In this document: piece after piece, positions 33,214-44,949 of the stretch
How the letters are laid out: each line of letters begins with the position of its first letter
Position numbering within the stretch: position 1 is the first letter of the stretch
Assembly: GCA_964019425.1 (NCBI GenBank)
Contig: OZ025807.1
Coordinates: 488,323-552,322, forward strand
DNA length: 64,000 bases
Source: Flectonema sp. DT1601
Lineage: Eukaryota > Euglenozoa > Diplonemea > Diplonemida > Diplonemidae
Direction: 5' to 3'
The notes under the pieces: model-generated
Database searches by the model: none
The model's input: the letters and a program-made list of their open reading frames with translations, nothing else
Told to the model about the DNA's origin: nothing
Program-made: the position numbers and the translations under genes

Positions 33214-33765
33214 ATTGAAGATCAGTTGCCAGAGTATTTCAACCATGGTAGAATACTCGCCCCTCTGGCAGGGATTATCCCAGACTTGTCCTTTAATTTA
33301 GTTGGACACCATGGCTTACAACCCTTCCAGAGGGAAGCACCATTATGACTTCTATTTTTTTCTTCAAGAAAATCATAAGGTGGGAACAAAGAAAAATGCT
33401 AAGAGGAACCCCCTATTAACACCTAAGACATCTAAACTGCAGCCCAGCCTATGCCCAATGCACTAACAGGTCATTCCCTCACACTCAGATCAAAAAATCA
33501 AAGTTCAGAGTGCATCTTAGCGTGAATGAGAAAATTTCCTCCCGCTTATTTTGAACAAAAGGGATAGGAGAAGGGATAGAAAACGAACATAAAAATAAAA
33601 TTCTAAGTGAGAAACACTTAGCAGAAACACTTAGCAGCTTTTAAGGAGCTGAAAAGCAAAAAAAAAAACTAAGTGAGAAACACTTAGTAGAAACAATTTG
33701 TAGTTAATTAAGCTGAAAATAAAAAAATAAAAAATTTCTAAGTGAGAAATACTTAGCAACTTTTA
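33214..33765 (+). repeat. Dispersed repeat family F
   Basis: GAAGATCAGTTGCCAGAG through GGTAGAATACTCGCCCCTC, TTCCAGAGGGAAGCACC, CAGCCCAGCCTATGCCC, then several CTAAGTGAGAAACACTTAG hairpins. Tandem copies lie at 42300-42985 and 43440-44165, and a fragment at 46735-46870. Confidence 0.88.
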
Positions 33766-33958
33766 GAATTTCGATAAAGTGGGAAGTAACGGACTGGGAG
33801 CTTTTGGCTCCTGCCCTATTCCCGATGTAAACTTTGTTTTTATTTTTATTTTTTTTTAACAGGCCCAAAGGGCGACAATGATGGTTGCTGACCAAGGAAT
33901 AATATTCAAATGAATTTTCGTTTCAAAGAAACGAACAGAATTAAGAGAGAGGCAGAGG

Positions 33959-33989
<31 letters not shown>

Positions 33990-34049
33990 GAAAAAAAAAA
34001 ATGAAGAGGAAATAATCAAACATGAAAAAAAAAAAAAAAAAAAAAATAT

Positions 34050-34831
34050 ATCAGTCATTCCTTTTTTTTGCGAACAAATTCTGGACACTGAAAAAAAATT
34101 TCAAAAAAAAATTGTAAAAATTTCGATCGAAGCGGCATTTTAATGCGCTGCATCGTTGGGTTCATTTCCGTCCGAAATCGGGAGGTTGGCATCACATACT
34201 TGTCTCCCGAATTGAGAAAAGAGATTTTGTGGTTTACTAAATCAGCTCAGCCGTGGACAAGTACCAAAACTAAAAATTAATCGAAGGGTCTAATTTTACA
34301 CTGCTGGCCCAGCGGGATCCAGAGAAAAAATAATCGAGCAAAAATATATTAAAGAGTACTAAGCATGTGCCGGTGAGGCAGATTGTTACTACCTGTCTTT
34401 TTGGACCTACTTTGATACTTAATGATCATTATCACCACCACAGATGCAACATTTTCCTTACATAATTGCTACTAGGGTTGATTTGTTAGTAAAAAGGTGC
34501 ATATCTCTTGAGTGCAGGAGAAGGGGGAAAAAATAGTAAAAAAAAAAAAATTAGGGGTGTTTTTTACTCAGATTTTCTCGATCTTTCCATTCCAGGTCTG
34601 GGATTAATATTTATCATTGAGTAGTACCAAGGAAATTTTGCAAAGAGACGTTTATCTCTTTTTAGCAGCACTTACCATGTTTAAAAGTATATCCCTATGC
34701 CTAATTTTACAGATCGCACCCTCCCCGATTCCAAAAAATAAAAAATCGAGCAAAAGTAACATATCGTGTAACCTTGCTCAGGCGGTGAGAAAAAGGTGTT
34801 TTTTGTTCGCAAAAAAAAGGAATGACTGATA
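34050..34831 (+). mobile_element. Tc1/mariner-like MITE, copy 1
   Basis: About 780 bp with inverted ends CAGTCATTCCTTTTTTTTGC / GCAAAAAAAAGGAATGACTG extending to TTGTTCGC, inserted at a TA in TATATAAATAAA within a family-A poly-A region. TA target and CAGTC-type ends fit Tc1/mariner non-autonomous elements. The 70-codon open frame at 34617 has no recognisable domain and I do not regard it as a gene. Confidence 0.85.
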
Positions 34832-35165
34832 TATATAAATAAAAAACGTTGTATGAAAAAGGAAAAAAAAGAAAAAAAAAAAGACCAGAAAAGGAAAGAG
34901 AAAATGAAAAGGTATAATATTATTGTGGGGATATGAGGGATAGCAGGGAGATGCTCTTTTTTTTTTTTTTTTTTTTTTTTATTTATTATTAAAAAAAAGG
35001 AAACAATCAGTTTAGCGTCTCGATCAGGACGGAAAATAGAAATTAATCGACATAGTTGATCGATAGAAAAAAAAACAATGATAACATTGTTTATTCTTTT
35101 TTATTTATTTTAAATTCTTTTTATTTATTATTTAAAGAAAAGAAACGGAAAATAGAAATTAGTCG

Positions 35166-35711
35166 ACAAATATTTCAGTAAATAACCTGTAATGATTAAA
35201 CCATTACAAGTTTGATGCCAAAACTGACAAGGACTGAGTTGAATTTCCAGGTGAGATTTGGACTGTTAGCTTTTGGCTAAGGCCCTCCCTGAAGAGCAAG
35301 AACAAAAAAACTACTCACACCTGAAGAAAACATACACAAAGAACACACTGTAAGCTGTGTGTGTATTTTGTGTTTGTCACAACAGGAGAGAAAAGAAAGA
35401 ATGTCAAGGTTGGTCACCTTGCCTATCAACGCACAACATTGGTGGTCTCTACTAGACCCTGATACTAAATTATAATTATAATGTTAAAGAGATTAAACAC
35501 AAACAACTGACGTCGGGGTAATGTTGCATCTTCGAGAGGTCGGTTGTACCCAAGACTTTGAAAAACACCGAGGCAAGAGGTGCAACAAGCCAGAAACAAC
35601 AGGTACACCAATAGCGAACCTCAAGAAGAAGCACCCAGGGTGGGAGGGTGGGAAATTCTTTTGTTTTAGAGAAATAACAAAAAGAGCAAAATTTGCTAAG
35701 GAAAGGAAGGA
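35166..35711 (+). repeat. Family F tail, partial family B and unassigned insert
   Basis: Bases 35170-35232 match the end of family F (AATAACCTGTAATGATTAAA). Bases 35232-35465 are a family-B copy cut at CTACTAGACCCTGA. The next 246 bases are single-copy apart from CACCGAGGCAAGAGGTGCAA, which recurs at about 56537. This stretch encodes KHRGKRCNK...TGTPIANLKKKHPGW, faintly like a BED-type finger, but too short to call. Confidence 0.7.
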
Positions 35712-36270
35712 GTTGAATTTCCAGGTGAGATTTGGACTGTTAGCTTTTGGCTAAGGCCCTCCCTGAAGAGCAAGAACAAAAAAACTACTCACACCTGAAG
35801 AAAACATACACAAAGAACACACTGTAAGCTGTGTGTGTATTTTGTGTTTGTCACAACAGGAGAGAAAAGAAAGAATGTCAAGGTTGGTCACCTTGCCTAT
35901 CAACGCACAACATTGGTGGTCTCTACTAGACCCTGAGTGATCCCACTGGATCTCTCATCGTTCATAGTACCTATGTGAAGTTATAAAATCAAAGGTAAAC
36001 TATGAACTACAAATGACTTAGCCTGTTATTATAATGCCACAGGCAGGCCCTGCATTCAGCAACTATCCAGCAGTGCTTGGATGTCCTGATCTTCTTCTAA
36101 AAAAAAGAAAGAAAAACAAAACTGTAGCTGGGATCACTCAGGATCAACAGACTACCAATGCTACCTGTTGTACTTGCTCACTATGGGGGGTGATGCCAAA
36201 CACCCAGAAGTACTTAACTACTTTCCTTCCTGCTGCCCAGGAGTTTCTGACCAGAACTAATAGAAAATAA
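35712..36270 (+). repeat. Family B, plus copy
   Basis: A nearly complete copy, matching 12948-13500, with GTACCTATGTG in place of GTACCCTGTGTG, a variant shared with the copies at 42990, 44175 and 46078. Confidence 0.9.
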
Positions 36271-36329
36271 AAAGTAGATGGGAAACAATAAAAAGTAAAA
36301 TGCATATAACTGAAGTTAAACAAGACAAA

Positions 36330-36660
36330 TGAGATCCAATTGATCGAACAAGACAAATCAGATCCAATTGATCGACCTTTTTTTTCTTTTTCCCTTTATT
36401 CCTTCCATCCCTCCCGCTCCCCTAATTTTAAATAAAAACAAGATCAGCTCAGCTTGATCGTTAATCTTTTTTTCTTTTTTTAATTTAAACTGATTGTATT
36501 TATATCTGTTTATTTTTCTCAACGATCGGCTATACCGATCAACCTTTAAAATAATTTCTTCTTCTCGACAATCAGATCCAATTGATCAACCTTTTCTTTT
36601 TTTTTCCTCTATTCCTTCCATCCCTCCCGCTCCCCTATTTGTAATAAAAACTATGTCGAT
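36330..36660 (-). repeat. Family D, minus units
   Basis: Two minus-orientation units with GATCAGCTCAGCTTGATC, TCGGCTATACCGA and CCATCCCTCCCGCTCCCC. The second breaks into a satellite E unit at ATAAAAACTATGTCGATT, showing that D and E units recombine at their shared palindrome. Confidence 0.82.
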
Positions 36661-37285
36661 TACTTTCTATTTTCCGTCCTGGTCAAGACGCTAAACTGAT
36701 TGTTTTTTTTTTCAAAATAAAAAAAAAATATTAAAAAAAAAAAAAATAAAAAAAAAGAATAAACAATGTTATCATTGTTTTTTTTTTTATCGTTCGACTT
36801 TGTTGACTAATTTCTATTTTCCGTTTTTTTTTCTTTAAAAAAATAAATAAAAAGAATTTAAAAAAAAAAAAAAAAAAAAGAATAAACAATGTTATCATTG
36901 TTTTTTTTATCGATCGACTATGTCGATTACTTTCTATTTTCCGTCCTGGTCAAGACGCTAAACTGATTGTTTTTTTTTCAAAATTAATAAAAAAGAATAT
37001 AAAAAAATACAAAAAAAAGAATAAACAATGTTATCATTGTTTTTTTTATCGATCGACTATGTCGATTACTTTCTATTTTCCGTCCTGGTCAAGACGCTAA
37101 ACTGATTGTTTTTTCTTTAAAATAATTAAAAAGATTTAAAAAAAAAAAAAAAAAAAAAATGAATAAACAATGTTATCATTGTTTTTTTTTCTATCGATCA
37201 ACTATGTCGATTAATTTCTATTTTCCGTCCTGATCGAGACGCTAAACTGATTGTTTCCTTTTTTTAAATAATAAATAAGAAAAAA
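36655..37285 (-). repeat. Satellite family E, minus block
   Basis: About five units between family D and the inverted-duplication arm. Confidence 0.9.
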
Positions 37286-37430
37286 AAAAAAAAAAAAAAA
37301 AAAGAGCATCTCCCTGCTATCCCTCATATCCCCACAATAATATTATACCTTTTCATTTTCTCTTTCCTTTTCTGGTCTTTTTTTTTTCTTTTTTTTCCTT
37401 TTTCATACAACGTTTTTTATTTATATATAT

Positions 37431-38213
37431 ATCAGTCATTCCTTTTTTTTGCGAACAAAAAACACCTTTTTCTCACCGCCTGAGCAAGGTTACACGATAT
37501 GTTACTTTTGCTCGATTTTTTATTTTTTGGAATCGGGGAGGGTGCGATCTGTAAAATTAGGCATAGGGATATACTTTTAAACATGGTAAGTGCTGCTAAA
37601 AAGAGATAAACGTCTCTTTGCAAAATTTCCTTGGTACTACTCAATGATAAATATTAATCCCAGACCTGGAATGGAAAGATCGAGAAAATCTGAGTAAAAA
37701 ACACCCCTAATTTTTTTTTTTTTACTATTTTTTCCCCCTTCTCCCGCACTCAAGAGATATGCACCTTTTTACTAACAAATCAACCCTAGTAGCAATTATG
37801 TAAGGAAAATGTTGCATCTGTGGTGGTGATAATGATCATTAAGTATCAAAGTAGGTCCAAAAAGACAGGTAGTAACAATCTGCCTCACCGGCACATGCTT
37901 AGTACTCTTTAATATATTTTTGCTCGATTATTTTTTCTCTGGATCCCGCTGGGCCAGCAGTGTAAAATTAGACCCTTCGATTAATTTTTAGTTTTGGTAC
38001 TTGTCCACGGCTGAGCTGATTTAGTAAACCGCAAAATCTCTTTTCTCAATTCGGGAGACAAGTATGTGATGCCAACCTCCCGATTTCGGACGGAAATGAA
38101 CCCAACGATGCAGCGCATTAAAATGCCGCTTCGATCGAAATTTTTACAATTTTTTTTTGAAATTTTTTTTCAGTGTCCAGAATTTGTTCGCAAAAAAAAG
38201 GAATGACTGATAT
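37431..38213 (-). mobile_element. Tc1/mariner-like MITE, copy 2 (inverted)
   Basis: Reverse complement of the element at 34050-34831 with only a handful of differences (for example AACCGCAAAATC versus AACCACAAAATC). It is copied by the inverted duplication, not a second independent insertion, because the flanking family-A sequence is interrupted at the same base. Confidence 0.85.
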
Positions 38214-38275
38214 ATATTTTTTTTTTTTTTTTTTTTTCATGTTTGATTATTTCCTCTTCATTTTTTTTTTTTCTC

Positions 38276-38306
<31 letters not shown>

Positions 38307-38495
38307 CTCTGCCTCTCTCTTAATTCTGTTCGTTTCTTTGAAACGAAAATTCATTTGAATATTATTCCTTGGTCAGCAACCATCATTGTCGCCCTTTGGG
38401 CCTGTTAAAAAAAAATAAAAATAAAAAGAAAGTTTACATCGGGAATAGGGCAGGAGCCAAAAGCTCCCAGTCCGTTACTTCCCACTTTATCGAAA

Positions 38496-39048
38496 TTCAG
38501 ATCAGCTCAGCTTGATCGTTAATCTTTTTTCTTTTTTTAATTTAAACTGATTGTATTTATATCTGTTTATTTTTCTCAACGATCGGCTATACCGATCAAC
38601 CTTTAAAATAATTTCTTCTTCTCGACGATCAGATCCAATTGATCAACCTTTTCTTTTTTTTTCCTCTATTCCTTCCATCCCTCCCGCTCCCCTATTTGTA
38701 ATAAAAACAAGATCAGCTCAGCTTGATCGTTAATTTTTTTTCTTTCTTTTTTGTTGGTCCTAGTCAAGACATTAAACTGACTAACCGGTCTTAATTTTAA
38801 ATAAGTGTTAACCTAGTTTCTCTTTTCCTTTTCAATTTCCTTTTAATACTCTCTATCTGGTCTGTTATGTCATATTTCTCATTTAATTTTATCATCCATT
38901 TTACTTTTCACTGTTTCCCATCTACATTTTATTTTCAAATAGTTACGGTCTGTTAAAAAAAAAAAAAAAAGTTTAAATAAGTTAAATTGAACATGTTAAC
39001 TCAATTCCTCAATTCTTCCGTCATGGTCATGACATTCTTTTTCGTTTC
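38496..39048 (-). repeat. Family D and flank, inverted copy of 5010-5590
   Basis: Minus family-D units (38500-38770) followed by ACTGACTAACCGGTCTTAAT, TCTCTATCTGGTCTGTTATG and GTTTCCCATCTACATTTTAT. These are in the reverse order and orientation of 5160-5340. A short A-run insert lies near 38955. Confidence 0.82.
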
Positions 39049-39049
39049 T

Positions 39050-39345
39050 CTAATGCACAAGAGATACCATCACTCATGAGATACCAACGCACATACGAGA
39101 TACCAGCACTCCAGAGATACCGACACGCTAGAGATACCAAGTCACTTGAGATACCTCCTTGTAAATTAATTCCCGGTATTTCAAATTTGAATTGATAGTG
39201 TCAACTCTGCTTGCTGCTCTTGTTAATGTGTTGTCTCCTGAAAGTGATCTTAACTCCTGTAAAAAGAAAAAAAAAAAGAAATCAAAAAAGAAGAATTTTC
39301 AAACGAAGTTATAACAACCCCTACCACCCATTATGATCAATTCCG
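39050..39345 (-). repeat. Family C, minus copy with full GAGATACC array
   Basis: Nearly identical to 25715-26020, including spacers between the octamers at 39062-39160. Confidence 0.88.
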
Positions 39346-39389
39346 CTTGTTTTTTTTTTTTTTTTAAAAACAAAAAAAAAAAAATAAAA

Positions 39390-40501
39390 AATTATAAAAG
39401 ATTAAACAATGTTATCATTGTATTTTTATCGATCGACTATGTCGATTACTTTCTATTTTCCGTCCTGGTCAAGACGCTAAACTGATTGTTTTTTTTTTCT
39501 TCAAAATTAATAAAAAAGAATATAAAAAAAAAATAAAAAAAAGAATAAACAATGTTATCATTGTTTTTTTATCGATCGACTATGTCGATTACTTTCTATT
39601 TTCCGTCCTGGTCAAGACGCTAAACTGATTGTTTTTTTTTTTTTCAAAATTAATAAAAAAGAATATAAAAAAAAAAAATAAAAAAAAGAATAAACAATGT
39701 TATCATTGTTTTGTTATCGATCGACTTTGTCGACTAATTTCTATTTTCCGTCCTGGTCAAGACGCTAAACTGATTGTTTTTTCTTTAAAAAATAAATAAA
39801 AAGAATAAAAAAAAAAAAAAAAAAAAAAAAAGAATAAACAATGTTATCATTGTTTTGTTATCGATCGACTATGTCGATCACTTTCTATTTCCCGTCCTGG
39901 TCAGGACGCTAAACTGATTGTTTTTTCTTTAAAAATAAATAAAAAGAATAAAAAAAAAAAAAAAAGGAATAAACAATGTTATCATTGTTTTTATTTTATC
40001 GATCGACTATGTCGATCACTTTCTATTTTCCGTCCTGGTCAGGACGCTAAACTGATTGTTTTTTCTTTAAAAATAAATAAAAAGAATAAAAAAAAAAAAA
40101 AAAGGAATAAACAATGTTATCATTGTTTTTATTTTATCGATCGACTATGTCGATCACTTTCTATTTTCCGTCCTGGTCAGGACGCTAAACTGATTGTTTT
40201 TTCTTTAAAAATAAATAAAAAGAATAAAAAAAAAAAAAAAAAGGAATAAACAATGTTATCATTGTTTTTATTTTATCGATCGACTATGTCGATTACTTTC
40301 TATTTTCCGTCCTGGTCAAGACGCTAAACTGATTGTTTTTTCTTTAAAAAATAAAAAGAAGGATTTAAAAAAAAAAAAAAAAAAAAAGAATAAACAATGT
40401 TATCATTGTTTTTTTATCGATCGACTATGTCGATCACTTTCTATTTTTCGTCCTGGTCAAGACGCTAAACTGATTGTTTTTTCTTTAAAAATAATAAAAA
40501 G

Positions 40502-40536
<35 letters not shown>

Positions 40537-41863
40537 TAAACAATGTTATCATTGTTTTTTTATCGATCGACTATGTCGATCACTTTCTATTTTCCGTCCT
40601 GGTCAAGACGCAAAACTGATTGTTTTTTTTCAAAATTAATAAAAAAGAATACAAAAAAAAATAAAAAAAAAAGAATAAACAATGTTATCATTGTTTTTTT
40701 TTTATCGTTCGACTTTGTTGACTAATTTCTATTTTCCGTTTTTTTTTTTTCTTTTTAAAAAATAAATAAAAAGAATTTAAAAAAAAAAAAAAAGAATAAA
40801 CAATGTTATCATTGTTTTTTTTTATCGATCGACTATGTCGATTACTTTCTATTTTCCGTCCTGGTCAAGACGCTAAACTGATTGTTTTTTCTTTAAAAAA
40901 AAAAAAGGATTTAAAAAAAAAAAAAAAAAAAAATAAACAATGTTATCATTGTTTTTTTTTATCGATCGACTATGTCGATCACTTTCTACTTTCCGTCCTG
41001 GTCAAGACGCTAAACTGATTGTTTTTTTTTTCAAAATTAATAAAAAAGAATATAAAAAAAAAAATAAAAAAAAAAGAATAAACAATGTTATCATTGTTTT
41101 TTTTTTTATCGTTCGACTTTGTTGACTAATTTCTATTTTCCGTTTTTTTTCTTTTTAAAAAATAAATAAAAAGAATTTAAAAAAAAAAAAAAAAAAAAGA
41201 GTAAACAATGTTATCATTGTTTTTTTTTATCGATCGACTATGTCGATTACTTTCTATTTTCCGTCCTGGTCAAGACGCTAAACTGATTGTTTTTTTTTCA
41301 AAATTAATAAAAAAAAATACAAAAAAAAACAAAAAAAAAAAGAATAAACAATGTTATCATTGTTTTTTTTTTATCGTTCGACTTTGTCAACTAATTTCTA
41401 TTTTCCGTTTTTTTTTTTCTTTAAAAATAAATAAAAAGAATTTAAAAAAAAAAAAAAAAAAAGAATAAACAATGTTATCATTGTTTTTTTATCGATCGAC
41501 TATGTCGATCACTTTCTATTTTCCGTCCTGGTCAGGACGCTAAACTGATTGTTTTTTCTTTAAAAATAAATAAAAAGAATAAGAAAAAAAAAAAAAAAAA
41601 AAGGAATAAACAATGTTATCATTGTTTTTTTTTTATCGATCGACTATGTCGATTACTTTCTATTTTCCGCCCTGGTCAAGACGCTAAACTGATTGTTTTT
41701 TCTTTAAAATAATTAAAAGGATTTAAAAAAAAAAAAAAAAAAAAAAAAGAATAAACAATGTTATCATTGTTTTTTTTCTATCGATCGACTATGTCGATTA
41801 ATTTCTATTTTCCGTCCTGATCGAGACGCTAAACTGATTGTTTCCTTTTTTTAAATAATAAAT

Positions 41864-41870
<7 letters not shown>
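39390..41870 (-). repeat. Satellite family E, minus block (about 18 units)
   Basis: Similar to 14340-17392 and evidently derived from it, but with a locally amplified run of three near-identical units at about 39950-40260 (each with GTTTTTATTTTATCGATCGA). Confidence 0.93.
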
Positions 41871-41884
<14 letters not shown>

Positions 41885-41895
<11 letters not shown>

Positions 41896-42292
41896 ATCTC
41901 CCTGCTATCCTCATATCCCCACAATAATATTATACCTTTTCATTTTCTCTTTCCTTTTCTGGTCTTTTTTTTTTCTTTTTTTCCTTTTTCATACAACGTT
42001 TTTTATTTATATTTATATTTTTTTTTTTTTTTTTTTCATGTTTGATTATTTCCTCTTCATATTTTTTTTCTATTCTTTCTTTTTTTTTTTTTTTTTTTCT
42101 CTACCTCTCTCTTAATTCTGTTCGTTTCTTTGAAACGAAAATTCATTTGAATATTATTCCTTGGTCAGCAACCATCATTGTCGCCCTTTGGGCCTGTTAA
42201 AAAAAAAAAAAAATAAAAAGAAAGTTTACATCGGGAATAGGGCAGGAGCCAAAAGCTCCCAGTCCGTTACTTCCCACTTTATCGAAATTCAC
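41885..42292 (-). repeat. Family A, minus copy with GCATCTCCC arm
   Basis: Same as 17393-17800. The terminal TATCGAAATTC borders a family-F leader at 42296. Confidence 0.9.
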
Positions 42293-42299
42293 CCGTAAC

Positions 42300-44537
42300 A
42301 GACCAGAACAGATAGAGAATAAAAATAAAAGATATAGGCAAGAATGATTGTAGTGAAAGATTACAAATAAAAAAAATGCAAGTATCAACACATGATCAAG
42401 ATACACCAGCAGCTAACAAACAACATAAAATTGAAGATCAGTTGCCAGAGTATTTCAACCATGGTAGAATACTCGCCCCTCTGGCAGGGATTATCCCAGA
42501 CTTGTCCTTTAATTTAGTTGGACACCATGGCTTACAACCCTTCCAGAGGGAAGCACCATTATGACTTCTATTTTTTTTCTTCAAGAAAATCATAAGGTGG
42601 GAACAAAGAAAAATGCTAAGAGGAACCCCTTATTAACACCTAAGACATCTAAACTGCAGCCCAGCTTATGCCCAATGCACTAACAGGTCATTCCCTCACA
42701 CTCAGATCAAAAAATCAAAGTTCAGAGTGCATCTTAGCATGAATGAGAGAAATTTCTCATCGCTTTTTTTGAACAAAAGGGATAGAAGAGGGGATAGAAA
42801 ACGAACATAACAATAAAATTCTAAGTGAGAAACACTTAGTAGAAACAATTTGTAGCTAATTAAGCTGAAAATAAAAAAATAAAAAAAATTCTAAATGAGA
42901 AATACTTAGCAACTTTTAGAACAAACATTTCAGTAAATAACCTGTAATGATTAAACCATTACAGGTTTGATGCCAAGACTGACAAGGACTGAGTTGAATT
43001 TACCAGGTGAGATTTGGACTGTTAGCTTTTGGCTAAGGCCCTCCCTGAAGAGCAAGAACAAAAAAACTACTCACACCTGAAGAAAACATACACAAAGAAC
43101 ACACTGTAAGCTGTGTGTGTATTTTGTGTTTGTCAGAACAGGAGAGAAAAGAAAGAATGTCAAGGTTGGTCACCTTGCCTATCAACGCACAACATTGGTG
43201 GTCTCTACTAGACCCTGAGTGATCCCACTGGATCTCTCATCGTTCATAGTACCTATGTGAAGTTATAAAATCAAAGGTAAACTATGAACTACAAATGACT
43301 TAGCCTGTTATTATAATGCCACAGGCAGGCCCTGCATTCAGCAACTATCCAGCAGTGCTTGGATGTCCTGATCTTCTTCTAAACAATAAAAAGTAAAATG
43401 GATATAACTGAAGTTAAACAAGACAAATGAAGTAACAGACCAGAACAGAAAGAGGATTGTAATAGAAGATTACAAATAAAAAAATGCAAGTATCAACACA
43501 TAATCAAGATACACCAGCAGCTAACAAACAACATAAAATTGAAGATCAGTTGCCAGAGTATTTCAACCATGGTAGAATACTCGCCCCTCTGGCAGGGATT
43601 ATCCCAGACTTGTCCTTTAATTTAGTTGGACACCATGGCTTACAACCCTTCCAGAGGGAAGCACCATTATGACTTCTATTTTTTTTCTTCAAGAAAATCA
43701 TAAGGTGGGAACAAAGAAAAATGCTAAGAGGAACCCCCTATTAACACCTAAGACATCTAAACTGCAGCCCAGCCTATGCCCAATGCACTAACAGGTCATT
43801 CCCTCACACTCAGATCAAAAAATCGAAGTTCAGAGTGCATCTTAGCGTGAATGAGAGAATTTCCTCCCGCTTATTTTGAACAAAGGGATAGGAGAAGGGA
43901 TAGAAAACGAACATAAAAATAAAATTTTAAGTGAGAAACACTTAGCAGAAATACTTAGCAGCTTTTAAGGAGCTGAAAAGCAAAAAAAAAATCTAAGTGA
44001 GAAACACTTAGTAGTAACACTTTGTAGCTAATTGAGCTGAAAATAAAAAAATAAAAAATTTCTAAGTGAGAGATACTTAGCAACTTTTAGAACAAATAAT
44101 TAAGTAAATAACCTGTTGAAATGGTAGTTAATGTAACCATTACAGGTTTGATGCCAAAACTGACAAAGAATGAGTTAAGTTACCAGGTGAGATTTGGACT
44201 GTTAGCTTTTGGCTAAGGCCCTCCCTGAAGAGCAAGAACAAAAAAACTACTCACACCTGAAGAAAACATACACAAAGAACACACTGTAAGCTGTGTGTGT
44301 ATTTTGTGTTTGTCACAACAGGAGAGAAAAGAAAGAATGTCAAGGTTGGTCACCTTGCCTATCAACGCACAACATTGGTGGTCTCTACTAGACCCTGAGT
44401 GATCCCACTGGATCTCTCATCGTTCATAGTACCTATGTGAAGTTATAAAATCAAAGGTAAACTATGAACTACAAATGACTTAGCCTGTTATTATAATGCC
44501 ACAGGCAGGCCCTGCATTCAGCAACTATCCAGCAGTA
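42300..44537 (+). repeat. Tandem F+B composite repeat, two 1.1-kb units
   Basis: Unit 1 is F (42300-42985) plus B (42990-43385); unit 2 is F (43440-44165) plus B (44175-44537). The period measured at ATGCAAGTATCAACACA is 1108 bp. Each F copy holds GAGAAACACTTAG hairpins near its end. The 62-codon frame opened by ATGCAAGTATC is retained in both but shows no known domain. Confidence 0.88.
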
Positions 44538-44949
44538 ATATTGAAATTCCATTTAGGTAATTTGCTACCATGTCCTAAAGCAGCGCCGATGATAAAGAAA
44601 ACATAAACTACCGAAATTACTTTGTGTGTATTTTATTCCACTTCTCTTACCTCGTGCATATTATATATTCGGCGTGAGTGGTACTGTTATTAGTTTTATC
44701 GTTATTATCGAACTTCTTCTGCAGTTCACAGCCACTCACCCACTTCCACTCTTCAATTCAAAACCCACCCACCCACCCCCTGCCGGTGTCCCGTCAGGAC
44801 CTGGCACTACCCCAGCGCGGTGAACCTATCTAAGATTAGGATAGGGTCACATGAATGTCCTTAGTATCTGTTCTGCCAGTTGTGCGTATTACTTTATATT
44901 CTTTATTCAGGTGCTGTACAGACATGGAAAGCAAATTACTAAAATAAAG
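44538..44949. other. Single-copy sequence between family B and an RT fossil
   Basis: The family-B copy breaks at AACTATCCAGCAGT and resumes only in a new copy at 46078. The interval is therefore an insert into the F+B array. This part contains CACCCACCCACCCCC and no recognisable gene; it could be the non-coding flank of the retroelement fossil that follows. Confidence 0.5.

Larger units (their letters stand above)
33766..38495. repeat. Large inverted duplication, arms about 1.33 kb
   Basis: Bases 33766-35095 (family A, MITE, family-A tail, GTGGGGATATGAGGG arm, satellite unit) are reverse-complemented at about 37180-38495 in the same order. The central 2.1 kb (35100-37180) contains family B, family D and satellite. 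Both arms carry the MITE at the identical position, so the duplication post-dates that insertion. Confidence 0.88.

Noticed and set aside
34617-34829. 70-codon frame in the MITE as a transposase relic
   Set aside because: No DDE/D motif or helix-turn-helix is visible; the MITE is too short and the frame overlaps its inverted end.
42376-43672. Conserved 62-codon frame in family F
   Set aside because: The copies are tandem duplicates with too little divergence to show selection, and the partial copy at 46755 does not keep it.
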